A stretch of 19,674 nt of DNA from an uncultured Collinsella sp. (GTDB lineage: Bacteria > Actinomycetota > Coriobacteriia > Coriobacteriales > Coriobacteriaceae), in the NCBI GenBank assembly GCA_902470095.1, contig CABRFG010000043.1, positions 1-19,674 on the forward strand, written 5' to 3'. The stretch's first letter is position 1. Each line of letters starts with the position of its first letter. Shown in pieces: positions 7,292 through 13,808 of this stretch. The notes below the pieces were generated by a model that was not told the origin of the DNA, made no database searches, and was given only the letters and a program-made list of their open reading frames with translations. A program made the position numbers and the translations under genes.

Positions 7292-7327
7292 TGCTCAAAT
7301 TGCCCTTGGTGAACCACAAGTTGAGCA
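7292..7327 (-). terminator. hairpin after the HTH antitoxin gene
   Basis: TGCTCAA (7292-7298) pairs with TTGAGCA (7321-7327), with further partial pairing inside (CTTG/CAAG). It lies 20 bp downstream of the leftward HTH gene's stop at 7348. No T-run follows, so a terminator role is tentative. The rest of the 7111-7347 gap shows no gene. Confidence 0.4.
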
Positions 7328-7347
7328 ATCAGTGGCCAGAATCCCCT

Positions 7348-8046
7348 TTAGGCGGCGCTTGTTTCTTTGTATTCGAAGACTGGTTCTAGGAGGTCTTCGA
7401 TGTTACAGTGGAGCGCTTTTGCAATAGCTCTTACGGTTGTTACCGAGGCTTCGTTGATGTTTCGTTGGCGCTGTTCGTACATTTGGATTGAGCGGAGCGA
7501 TACGCCTGATTCGTATGCTAGGTCTTGTTGGGTTTTCTTAAGCTTCTTTCTTGCTAACGCAAGTTTTGTTTGCCTGGACGCTTTCTTCGCCATATCGCAG
7601 ACGAGGCGAGCCACGCGTTCCTCCGAGGCTTCGTGCCAGGGGTAGTACAGACTGCGCAGCGCATCAAATGGAACGACATACAGCAAATCTTCGAAAGACT
7701 CTCCTAGGCGCCACTGAAGGTATGCCAATATCCAGCCTGTCCAATATTCCGGCGTCTTCTCAAATCGATAGGTGCAGTCCGGTATAGGCCTGTTTTGATA
7801 GCCCGACCTTTCGGCGATAAGCGCGAACAGCTCAACGCCCGATTTTCCCGACACTACCCATGCGTTGCCGCGTTCGAACTCGCGAGCTACGCCGCTCAGG
7901 CAAAAGAGTTCAGCAACTTCCGATCCTTCTGCTCCATAATCGTTAACGGCATAATCAAAGCAGTCGCCGAGATTGTTCATTGCATCCTCGAGATAGTAGA
8001 CAGGGTATGTTCTACTCGGCCCACAATCCGTTAACTCTTGGATCAT
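7348..8046 (-). CDS. HTH antitoxin-like partner of the DUF3990 protein
   Basis: A 232-residue protein with two parts. Residues 22-150 form an alpha-helical N-terminal domain with DAMNNLGDCFDYAVNDYG, SGVAREFERGNAWVVSGKSG and EYWTGWILAYLQW. I recognise this arrangement from proteins encoded next to DUF3990 genes in gut bacteria. Residues 161-221 are a C-terminal XRE helix-turn-helix (KKTQQDLAYESGVSLRSIQM followed by YEQ). The ATG at 8046 has AGGGAGGG about 9 bp upstream, inside the end of the preceding gene; the two frames overlap by 35 bp, so they are translationally coupled. By analogy with type II systems the N-terminal part would neutralise the toxin and the HTH would repress the operon through the paired palindromes at 8712-8758. 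Neutralisation is inference. Confidence 0.8.
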   Translation of the reverse strand: MIQELTDCGPSRTYPVYYLEDAMNNLGDCFDYAVNDYGAEGSEVAELFCLSGVAREFERGNAWVVSGKSGVELFALIAERSGYQNRPIPDCTYRFEKTPEYWTGWILAYLQWRLGESFEDLLYVVPFDALRSLYYPWHEASEERVARLVCDMAKKASRQTKLALARKKLKKTQQDLAYESGVSLRSIQMYEQRQRNINEASVTTVRAIAKALHCNIEDLLEPVFEYKETSAA

Positions 8047-8695
8047 TTAAATCAACCCTCCCTGCCATTAAATCCCTAATGTAGACACCCTCAGAGTCGA
8101 ATCCATTCACAGTTTCCAAGTACTTGCGCCGCGCGTTCTGCTCTCGCTCAAATCGTTTGGGATAAAACTCGGCTCCCGAGGCCTGCTTCCAATCGCGGAA
8201 CCTGATCGCCGAGAACGCGCGCTCACTCATAAGCGCATATTGAATGCCCAAATCCCCCAAAAACATAATGCGCTGCAATTGCCTGAGCGAGATCATGCCG
8301 TTGACAAACTGTCTTGCAAACGAGAAATAGGAATCGTCGGCGCGATAGCCTCGAATAACGTCATAGGGAGAAATATCAATCAGGCAGTTATCCAGCAGAT
8401 AGCGAAGCCCTTTGCGCGCCAGCGGTGTCGAAACATTGAACTCCCTATTGTTAGCCAAAATCGCGAGCCAATTGAGAATTGAAAACTCCCCGGACTCCAA
8501 ATCCAAGACCGCGAGACCATCCATATCGAGCTCATATCGATTCGCGATACCATCGGACTCGGTCCGACATGCCCACTCCATTGCCATTTCCTCATGTGGC
8601 GTGCAATAAAACCCACACCCATAGTCATTGAATTGTCTGCATTTATCCAACGACGGACGTTCGACAACAACCTCCGACCCGTGCCAAAGCTCCAT
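8012..8695 (-). CDS. DUF3990 ADP-ribosyltransferase-like putative toxin
   Basis: A 227-residue protein of the DUF3990 family, recognised from LWHGSEVVVERP at the N-terminus, NDYGCGFYCTPHEEMAMEWA (23-42), RADDSYFSFARQF (118-130) and LGDLGIQYALMSERAF (146-161). The family is related to ADP-ribosyltransferases; H5, Y30 and Q152 sit where an H-Y-(E/Q) triad would be, though that assignment is mine. The ATG at 8695 has GGAGG 5 bp upstream; an in-frame TTG at 8707 would overlap that site and is rejected. It is the first gene of the operon, overlaps the HTH gene by 35 bp, and sits right behind the doubled operator. A toxin acting on a protein, tRNA or DNA is the likely role; the target is unknown. 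Confidence 0.8.
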   Translation of the reverse strand: MELWHGSEVVVERPSLDKCRQFNDYGCGFYCTPHEEMAMEWACRTESDGIANRYELDMDGLAVLDLESGEFSILNWLAILANNREFNVSTPLARKGLRYLLDNCLIDISPYDVIRGYRADDSYFSFARQFVNGMISLRQLQRIMFLGDLGIQYALMSERAFSAIRFRDWKQASGAEFYPKRFEREQNARRKYLETVNGFDSEGVYIRDLMAGRVDLNDPRVNGLWAE

Positions 8696-8711
8696 ATCTA
8701 CCTCCAAAAAA

Positions 8712-8758
8712 ATATCACCTCAGTGATAGTTTACCAATAACTATCACTGAGGTGATAT
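8712..8758. promoter_or_regulatory. doubled palindromic operator of the toxin-antitoxin operon
   Basis: Two 16-bp palindromes, TATCACCTCAGTGATA (8713-8728) and TATCACTGAGGTGATA (8742-8757), are themselves in inverted order. Positions 8712-8730 and 8740-8758 therefore form a perfect 19-bp inverted repeat with a 9-bp centre. The centres are 29 bp apart. The element begins 17 bp upstream of the DUF3990 start codon. This is the layout expected for cooperative binding of an HTH repressor, most likely the antitoxin-like protein of the same operon. The exact promoter was not resolved. Confidence 0.8.
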
Positions 8759-8789
8759 AGATGAGAGCTTTTGAGGGGTTGCAGCCCGA

Positions 8790-9380
8790 TTAGAGGCAAG
8801 CCTCAGCGATGCGGCGCTTGAGTTCGTCGATGCCCGCACCGGTTTGGGAGCTTGTGATGATCACGTTCTCGGCCGGGACGTTGAGCTGCTTTTTGATGGC
8901 TGCTGCCTGGCGGGCCTGCTGGGTGCGGCTGAGCTTGTCGGCCTTGGTGAGGCAGACGATAAAGTTGAACTCGTTGCCCTGCAGGTAGTCGATCATGTCA
9001 TGGTCGAGCTTACTGGGATCGTGGCGAATGTCCACCAGCGATACAACCAGGTTAAAGCTGCGCTCGGAGTCGAAAAAGTCGCCGATAAGCTCGGCCCAGC
9101 GGTCGCGCTCGGCCTTGGAGCGACGGGCGAAACCGTAACCCGGCAGGTCCACGAAATGCACGTCGTCAGCCTCAAAGAAGTTGATGTTGCTCGTCTTGCC
9201 CGGTGTGCTCGAGACCTTGACGAGGTTCTTGCGGCCAAAAAGCTTGTTCATGATCGACGACTTGCCCACGTTGGAGCGGCCGACGAAGCTCACCTCGGGG
9301 CAGGTGGACTCGGGAATCTGCGAAACCTTGCCATAGCTGGCGACGAACTTGGCAAGCTGGTAGTTAATGGAATCGGCCAT
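8790..9380 (-). CDS. engB: ribosome biogenesis GTPase EngB/YsxC
   Basis: A GTPase needed for large ribosomal subunit assembly. The 196-residue protein has the P-loop GRSNVGKSS (34-42), the switch region TPGKTSNINFF (59-69), G3 DLPGYGFARR (78-87) and G4 TKADK (145-149), all normal for the TrmE-Era-EngA-EngB group. I chose the ATG at 9380 with AAGGAG about 7 bp upstream; upstream in-frame codons to 9509 overlap the preceding gene's end and encode unlike sequence. It follows mtnN by 38 bp on the same strand, so the two are probably cotranscribed. Confidence 0.95.
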   Translation of the reverse strand: MADSINYQLAKFVASYGKVSQIPESTCPEVSFVGRSNVGKSSIMNKLFGRKNLVKVSSTPGKTSNINFFEADDVHFVDLPGYGFARRSKAERDRWAELIGDFFDSERSFNLVVSLVDIRHDPSKLDHDMIDYLQGNEFNFIVCLTKADKLSRTQQARQAAAIKKQLNVPAENVIITSSQTGAGIDELKRRIAEACL

Positions 9381-9418
9381 GGACACTCCTTGGTCGTAGG
9401 TTCTTACAAAAGAGCGCG

Positions 9419-10159
9419 CTAATAGATAGCAGCGATACGGCGAACGATATCGAGCGTAATGCCACTCGCGGTACGGGCATACTCGAACAGGTCGAACTCG
9501 CGGTCGCAAATCGCATCGTACGCTTCATCACAATTATCGCTGATAGCGCGCAGCACCAGGCAATCGACACCATTTTTAGTTGCTACATGGGCAATCGCCG
9601 CGCCCTCCATGCCGACACAATCGGCATGCGTTGCCTCGATGGCATCATTGTGCATGGCGGCACCCGTCACAAAACGGTTGCCCGTGGCAATCGTGCCGAC
9701 CAGGAACTGCTTTGCGCCCTCGCTCGAGGCGGCTGCATTTGTCGAAGCGTTGACAAAGCCACGCTCAGAAAGCACATCGGCGGCAATATCCACCAGCGCA
9801 GGCGTCGAGCCAAACTCCTCGAGCCCCGGTGCAGACTCGGCGATAAGCGCGGTATCGGTATCCAGATAACGCAGGCGTTTGCCGATGACCACGTCGTCGA
9901 TATGGAGCTTGGGGTTCAAACCGCCCGCGATACCCGAAAGCACAACTGCCTGTGGAGCATACTTGCTAATGAGGTGCTGTGTTGCGGCGGCGGCATTCAC
10001 CGTGCCCATACCCGCCGTTGTGGCAACAACTGTCAGGCCGTCGAGTCCGCCGGTCACAACGTTCAAGCCCGCCTCGTGTACCATGCAAACGTTACTCAAC
10101 TCTTCCTTAATCTGCATGATCTCTTTTTCGAGTGCACCGATAATCGCGATGGTAGCCAT
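9419..10159 (-). CDS. mtnN: 5'-methylthioadenosine/S-adenosylhomocysteine nucleosidase
   Basis: Cleaves adenine from MTA and SAH, recycling the by-products of polyamine synthesis and SAM-dependent methylation. The 246-residue product has the general-acid/base glutamate region GALEKE (8-13), VVLSGIAGG (72-80), the nucleoside-binding MEGAA (184-188) and the catalytic aspartate D208 in RAISDNCDEA. The ATG at 10159 has GGGGAA a few bases upstream; a TTG at 10171 is in frame but would overlap that site. It is the first gene of an apparent mtnN-engB pair. Confidence 0.92.
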   Translation of the reverse strand: MATIAIIGALEKEIMQIKEELSNVCMVHEAGLNVVTGGLDGLTVVATTAGMGTVNAAAATQHLISKYAPQAVVLSGIAGGLNPKLHIDDVVIGKRLRYLDTDTALIAESAPGLEEFGSTPALVDIAADVLSERGFVNASTNAAASSEGAKQFLVGTIATGNRFVTGAAMHNDAIEATHADCVGMEGAAIAHVATKNGVDCLVLRAISDNCDEAYDAICDREFDLFEYARTASGITLDIVRRIAAIY

Positions 10160-10213
10160 GCCATTCCCCAAACCTATACGAAATTCTCAACCACGGTATG
10201 GTACCAGCATTTT

Positions 10214-10230
10214 GTTTGACCTCGTCAAAC
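10214..10230. promoter_or_regulatory. small palindrome upstream of mtnN
   Basis: GTTTGAC-CTC-GTCAAAC, perfect 7-bp arms, lies 7 bp before the end of the serine hydrolase gene's coding strand and 55 bp upstream of mtnN. On the minus strand it contains TTGACG, a possible -35, so it may be an operator. No T-run follows on either strand in the right place for a terminator. Confidence 0.35.
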
Positions 10231-10237
10231 GAACACG

Positions 10238-11356
10238 CTAGGCCAGCGCAGCTCGCGTATCAAAGAACGCCTTAGCAATCGCAGCCACCAGCTCACTCGA
10301 GCGATCGCTCCATGGCATCGATGTCATGATGCTCATGGCATAGGTACGGCCATCGATGTCGATAAGGCCCGCATCGCATGTCGAATAGCAACCATCCTCG
10401 CTAATCCAGCCTGCCTTGTTGCGCACCAAAACCTGCTCGTCGGCAATCCCATCACGGATAAATGAGCGCGATGTTGATGACAGCAGTTCAGATAACCACT
10501 GGGAGGCCTCACTGCCACAGCTCAAATACTCGCTCATCTCGCGCCACAACTTGGCCGAGGTGCGCGGGCAATAGGTGGGAAAATCACTCATCGGATCGAG
10601 TGCGGTATCGCAATCGAGGCCAAGACTGACAACCCAATCCTCGTAACCGACACGGTCAAACGCCGCGCGTAACGCAATAAACGAATCGTTGTCCGAATTA
10701 ACAACCGCGGCCTCGATCAGGTCGCGCACCGTCTGCCAGCCCATGTTGTAGCCGCCATAGGTGCCAAGGGAATCATCGAGTGAGACCTGGCCCGTCTCGA
10801 CCAGAGATTCGCAGATGTACAGCGCATAGAGTGCCTTGTAGCTACTCGCACCGTACACCTCGGCGTCCGCGTTATACGTCACGCCCTTGCCACTTGACAG
10901 GTCGTAGAACACCACGCCCACATCGCCCAATTCCTTGGCCTGATCAAGGGCATCTTGGAGCGCGGCGAGGCCCTCATCCTCCAGGGCGGGGATCTGGTCA
11001 TCAACCAGTGAGAAGGTCTGCACGGTATCGCCTGAGGGAATATCGTTAAAGTCCGCCTTCGAAAGCCTCGTCTTGAGGCTCGCTGTCGACAGGGTTTGAC
11101 TTGCGGTGGCTTTAGATTCAGAGACCTTTTTGTTTTGCGTCTGTACCGTTGACGCATCTGAGTGTGCCATTCGCTCCGACGCGTAGGTTTTGGCGGTAAT
11201 TCCGAGGATAATAACCGTCAACGTCAGCATCCCAATGGCGGCGATCTTCGTCACGCGGATGCGAGCGCCAGCAAGGCCACGCGAAGACGTGCCCTTCGTC
11301 TCATATCTGCTGCTATGCTGCGGCACATACTCGTCCCGCGATGCGTTGTTTCGCAC
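10238..11356 (-). CDS. membrane-anchored class A beta-lactamase-like serine hydrolase
   Basis: A 372-residue protein with a cytoplasmic basic N-terminus, one transmembrane helix at about 37-56 (TKIAAIGMLTLTVIILGITA), a Ser/Thr-rich linker to about 110, and an extracellular catalytic domain. Penicillin-recognising motifs are in order: SxxK at S171-K174 (GASSYK), SDN at 221-223 (VVNSDNDSF), and KAG at 314-316 in place of KTG/KSG. The fold fits the beta-lactamase2 family, whose members include both lactamases and cell-wall enzymes of unknown substrate. No Glu166-type omega loop could be assigned, so deacylation, and hence resistance, is uncertain. The start is a GTG at 11356 with AGGAG 5 bp upstream; it is preceded by its own promoter. 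Confidence 0.8.
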   Translation of the reverse strand: MRNNASRDEYVPQHSSRYETKGTSSRGLAGARIRVTKIAAIGMLTLTVIILGITAKTYASERMAHSDASTVQTQNKKVSESKATASQTLSTASLKTRLSKADFNDIPSGDTVQTFSLVDDQIPALEDEGLAALQDALDQAKELGDVGVVFYDLSSGKGVTYNADAEVYGASSYKALYALYICESLVETGQVSLDDSLGTYGGYNMGWQTVRDLIEAAVVNSDNDSFIALRAAFDRVGYEDWVVSLGLDCDTALDPMSDFPTYCPRTSAKLWREMSEYLSCGSEASQWLSELLSSTSRSFIRDGIADEQVLVRNKAGWISEDGCYSTCDAGLIDIDGRTYAMSIMTSMPWSDRSSELVAAIAKAFFDTRAALA

Positions 11357-11393
11357 GTGGTCTCCTGACTGCTACCGTTCATATACGAGCAGC

Positions 11394-11421
11394 ATAATAC
11401 CGAGCAGGCATTTCTTTCCAA
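11394..11421 (-). promoter_or_regulatory. promoter of the serine hydrolase gene
   Basis: On the minus strand TTGGAA (11421-11416) and TATTAT (11399-11394) are spaced by 16 bp and lead into the GTG start at 11356 with a leader of about 30 nt. Four of six bases match consensus at -35 and four or five at -10. Confidence 0.5.
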
Positions 11422-11514
11422 AGATATTCAGCGGCGTTTAAGGTGTCTTTAAAGAAACCACAAGCGCATTTATCCAAATGGCACGATTCTGTTGCGCATC
11501 TCCGCCCAAAACGC

Positions 11515-11581
11515 AGTTGCGGTGGAATAGTTCCTGTTTGGGCGGCATAAGCCGAAAAACAAGAACTATTCCACCGCAACT
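11515..11581. repeat. 67-nt perfect inverted repeat, REP/MITE-like
   Basis: Perfect 19-bp arms (11515-11533 AGTTGCGGTGGAATAGTTC and its complement at 11563-11581). Inside are a TGTTT/AAACA stem (11535-11539 and 11557-11561) and a short GGC/GCC stem. It lies in the 316-bp gap between the serine hydrolase and pflA with no gene in it. It resembles a dispersed palindromic repeat; I cannot count genomic copies here. Confidence 0.8.
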
Positions 11582-11617
11582 TGACGGGGCTCTTTGGCAA
11601 TCAACTTGGTGCCCAGG

Positions 11618-11650
11618 GGCACTCATTTAAGTCTGTCCCCAATGAGTGCC
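11618..11650. repeat. short palindrome with a GTCTGTCCCC loop, RAYT-REP-like
   Basis: GGCACTCATT (11618-11627) and AATGAGTGCC (11641-11650) are perfect 10-bp arms around TAAGTCTGTCCCC. Stems flanking a GGGGACAGAC-type motif are typical of REP sequences mobilised by REP-associated tyrosine (Y1) transposases. The likeness is from memory. It abuts the pflA 3' end and could also act as that gene's transcript end. Confidence 0.55.
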
Positions 11651-11672
11651 TTTGGGGAGCGAAAATGGCTCG

Positions 11673-12491
11673 CTAGCCGATAGCGTTTTTGAGTTCCGCG
11701 CGGCGCTTTTTCATGCCCGTCATGACGGCGTTGCGCAGCTCGGGCATGCGCGCGGTATCCATCTGTGGAACGCCCTCGAGCTTATAGGGAATCCCCAGCT
11801 GCTCATACTTGACGACGCCCATCGTGTGATACGGCAGCATTTCCAGGCCCACCACGTTATGCCACGGGGCAATCAGACGACCGAGTGCCTCGCACTCCTC
11901 AACCGTATCGGTAATGCCGGGCACCACCACGTGGCGAATAACAACCTTAATCTTGCGACGCGCGAGCTCATCACCAAACGCCAGGATGCGTGCGGGATCG
12001 CAACCGGTCAGCTTTTTATGCTCGACGGGATCGGCATGCTTAATGTCGAGCAGCACCATATCGGTCTCGTTGAGTACGGCATCGAACTTCTCGGGATGCG
12101 CGGGATCGAACGCATAGCCGCAGCTATCCAAGCAGGTATGCACGCGACCATCGGGGTTATTGTGCATGGCGCGGAACAGGTCGGCTAAAAACGCGGGCTG
12201 CAGGAGCGGCTCACCGCCGGACACCGTAATACCACCGCTCCGGTAAAACTCATGGTTGCTCTGGAACTCGTCCATCAGGTGCTCGACGGTCACCATGGTG
12301 CCGCCGTTAACCGACCAGGTGTCGGGGTTGTGGCAATACGCACAGCGCATGGGACAGCCCTGAACAAACACCACAAAGCGGATGCCGGGTCCATCGACCG
12401 TTCCCATCGTCTCAATCGAATGCACGCGGCCCAGGGCAAACGCAGAGTCCTCGGGACGAGCGTCCACACCCTCGAGCGTCATCTCAGCCAT
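11673..12491 (-). CDS. pflA: pyruvate formate-lyase activating enzyme (radical SAM)
   Basis: Uses SAM and a 4Fe-4S cluster to install the glycyl radical on pyruvate formate-lyase, allowing anaerobic pyruvate cleavage to acetyl-CoA and formate. The 273-residue product has GRVHSIETMGTVDGPGIRFV (21-40), the cluster cysteines C46, C50 and C53 in CPMRCAYC, the SGGEPLLQ motif and the C-terminal MLPYHTMGVVKYEQLG, all classic for PflA. I placed the start at the ATG at 12491 (AAGG about 9 bp upstream); ATGs at 12512 and 12482 are also in frame and less well supported. No pflB lies beside it in the window, so it acts on a protein encoded elsewhere or just is not clustered. Confidence 0.92.
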   Translation of the reverse strand: MAEMTLEGVDARPEDSAFALGRVHSIETMGTVDGPGIRFVVFVQGCPMRCAYCHNPDTWSVNGGTMVTVEHLMDEFQSNHEFYRSGGITVSGGEPLLQPAFLADLFRAMHNNPDGRVHTCLDSCGYAFDPAHPEKFDAVLNETDMVLLDIKHADPVEHKKLTGCDPARILAFGDELARRKIKVVIRHVVVPGITDTVEECEALGRLIAPWHNVVGLEMLPYHTMGVVKYEQLGIPYKLEGVPQMDTARMPELRNAVMTGMKKRRAELKNAIG

Positions 12492-12613
12492 TCCCGCTAC
12501 CTTGCCTCTCATTGGTTTTAGCTACATAAATGCCAGAGTCATTCTAGCCCATATGCATGATGGCGAAACGGTTTAGCGGTCAATTGGATTGTCCTATTTG
12601 GCCCTACGCAAGA

Positions 12614-12646
12614 GCGGCGGGAAGGTTGTCGCAACCCGCCCGCCGC
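12614..12646 (-). terminator. degV terminator
   Basis: GCGGCGGG (12614-12621) pairs with CCCGCCGC (12639-12646), and inside GGTTG (12624-12628) pairs with CAACC (12632-12636) around TCG. On the minus strand it starts about 30 bp after the degV stop and is followed by TCTTGCGT, only weakly T-rich. It probably ends degV transcription ahead of pflA. Confidence 0.6.
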
Positions 12647-12677
12647 CGAGGCAATAGAAATCGATAGACGCCAGGCC

Positions 12678-13532
12678 TTACGCTTTAAGCGTGAGCACCG
12701 CACCGAAGGCGGTCGGGCCGCAATGGCTCGAGATGACACCGCCGACCTGAGTCCAGGTAACGTCCTTAAAGCCCAGGTCGTACGCATAGACTTCCATGTC
12801 GTCGCGCAGCTCCTGGGAAAGACCTACCGAATACGCCAGGCCAATGTGCGAGTAGTCAATCTCGCCCTTCGCAACCATGTGGTCAATAAAGGCGCGGGCG
12901 CATTTGAGCATAGAGCCGCGGAACTTCTTGGTCGCCACAAACTTACCGCCCGTTACCTCAATGCAGGGCTTAATCTTGAGCAGGTGGGCGCCAAGGAATG
13001 CCACGTTGGACAGACGACCGCCTGCCTTAAGGAAGGCTAGGTCGGTAGGAACAAAGCCCAGCAGCACACGGTCCATGACGGAATTCGTAAATGCAAAGAT
13101 CTCGTCGACGGTGGCATCGGGGTGAGCCTCGATGTATTTGGCGGTCTCGACGACAACGAGCGACTGGCCCACCGAGACAAAACGCGTGTCCATGGAGTAA
13201 ACGTAGTCGCGACCCTTGGCGGCGATCTTCGATGATTGATGTGAGCAGGTCGTGGCCTCGGAATACGCGAGATGCAGAATAGTCGCGTCGGGCTGCTCGG
13301 CATGAATGCGGTCATACACGTGAGCGAAATCCGCAGACGCACAGCCACTGGTCTTGGGCATCACGCCAAACTCGTTGCAGCGCGAATAAATCTCGAGCGG
13401 ATCGATCGAGCCGTCCTCGACGGTCTCGTCACCAATCGTGACATGCATGGGCACGCGCACGATGCCGTAGCGTTCGCAAAGCTCCGGCGTCACATCCGAA
13501 CCAGACTCAACCACGATTACGTACTTGCCCAT
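12678..13532 (-). CDS. DegV family fatty-acid-binding protein
   Basis: DegV proteins bind a fatty acid and, as FakB, present it to a fatty acid kinase (FakA); other roles are possible. The 284-residue product has the N-terminal VVESGSDVTPE (8-18), the ligand-loop region PKTSGCASADF (59-69), LHLAYSEATTCSHQSS (87-101) where the family usually has a serine-rich LSGTYQS-like turn, and the diagnostic LAFLKAGGRLSNVAFLGAHL (165-184) running into KIKPCIEVTGG. The two ligand loops deviate from the usual TSQP and SGTYQ forms, so ligand choice may differ. The ATG at 13532 starts the conserved strand; its ribosome binding site is weak. Upstream in-frame codons to 13643 look non-coding. It has its own promoter with an unusually long leader. 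Confidence 0.88.
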   Translation of the reverse strand: MGKYVIVVESGSDVTPELCERYGIVRVPMHVTIGDETVEDGSIDPLEIYSRCNEFGVMPKTSGCASADFAHVYDRIHAEQPDATILHLAYSEATTCSHQSSKIAAKGRDYVYSMDTRFVSVGQSLVVVETAKYIEAHPDATVDEIFAFTNSVMDRVLLGFVPTDLAFLKAGGRLSNVAFLGAHLLKIKPCIEVTGGKFVATKKFRGSMLKCARAFIDHMVAKGEIDYSHIGLAYSVGLSQELRDDMEVYAYDLGFKDVTWTQVGGVISSHCGPTAFGAVLTLKA

Positions 13533-13617
13533 TATTATCACGACCCATCTCAACGTTGGTTTTTCAATACATGACACGCGCCGCCGCACTGTTGCGCAAC
13601 GGCCTCCAAGCGCCAAA

Positions 13618-13656
13618 GAGACGCCGCCCCTTGCACACAACAAAGGACAGCGTCTC
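13618..13656 (-). terminator. hairpin between scrB and degV
   Basis: GAGACGC (13618-13624) pairs with GCGTCTC (13650-13656), with inner CCTT/AAGG pairing; on the minus strand TTT follows. It could terminate the sugar operon. However, the promoter at 13694-13722 lies upstream of it, so in degV transcripts it would be a leader hairpin and possible attenuator. Confidence 0.5.
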
Positions 13657-13693
13657 CCTGGAAAACTCCGTGCTTGGCTGAGATTTTACACGG

Positions 13694-13722
13694 TTTATAA
13701 ATGAGTGTTACTTATCCCGCAA
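13694..13722 (-). promoter_or_regulatory. likely degV promoter
   Basis: On the minus strand TTGCGG (13722-13717) and TATAAA (13699-13694) are separated by 17 bp. Transcription would begin near 13687, giving a leader of about 155 nt before the degV ATG at 13532 that includes the hairpin at 13618-13656. Confidence 0.55.
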
Positions 13723-13749
13723 ACGGTAGCTATACGCGATAAACGGTAG
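13721..13749 (-). promoter_or_regulatory. paired direct repeats, possible LytTR-type activator site
   Basis: AAACGGTAG occurs at 13721-13729 and again at 13741-13749, exactly 20 bp apart, so both face the same side of the helix. Read on the minus strand, ACCGTTTAT and ACCGTTTGC fit or nearly fit the published LytTR half-site pattern [TA][AC][CA]GTTN[AG][TG]; the usual gap is 12-13 bp and here it is 11. The proximal copy touches the -35 of the degV promoter. Confidence 0.45.
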
Positions 13750-13808
13750 TTCGCTGCGGCAACTGCAACACATTCCGCCCAGCAAGTCCAATCGTGCCCC
13801 ATGCACGG

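Noticed and set aside
8708..8737. TTGGTA-17-TATTTT as the promoter of the toxin-antitoxin operon
   Set aside because: Spacing is good, but transcription would start at about the Shine-Dalgarno sequence itself, so the true promoter is probably elsewhere in or above the operator.
10238..11356. Calling the serine hydrolase an antibiotic-resistance beta-lactamase
   Set aside because: The fold motifs alone do not show hydrolysis; the third motif is altered and no deacylation glutamate could be assigned.
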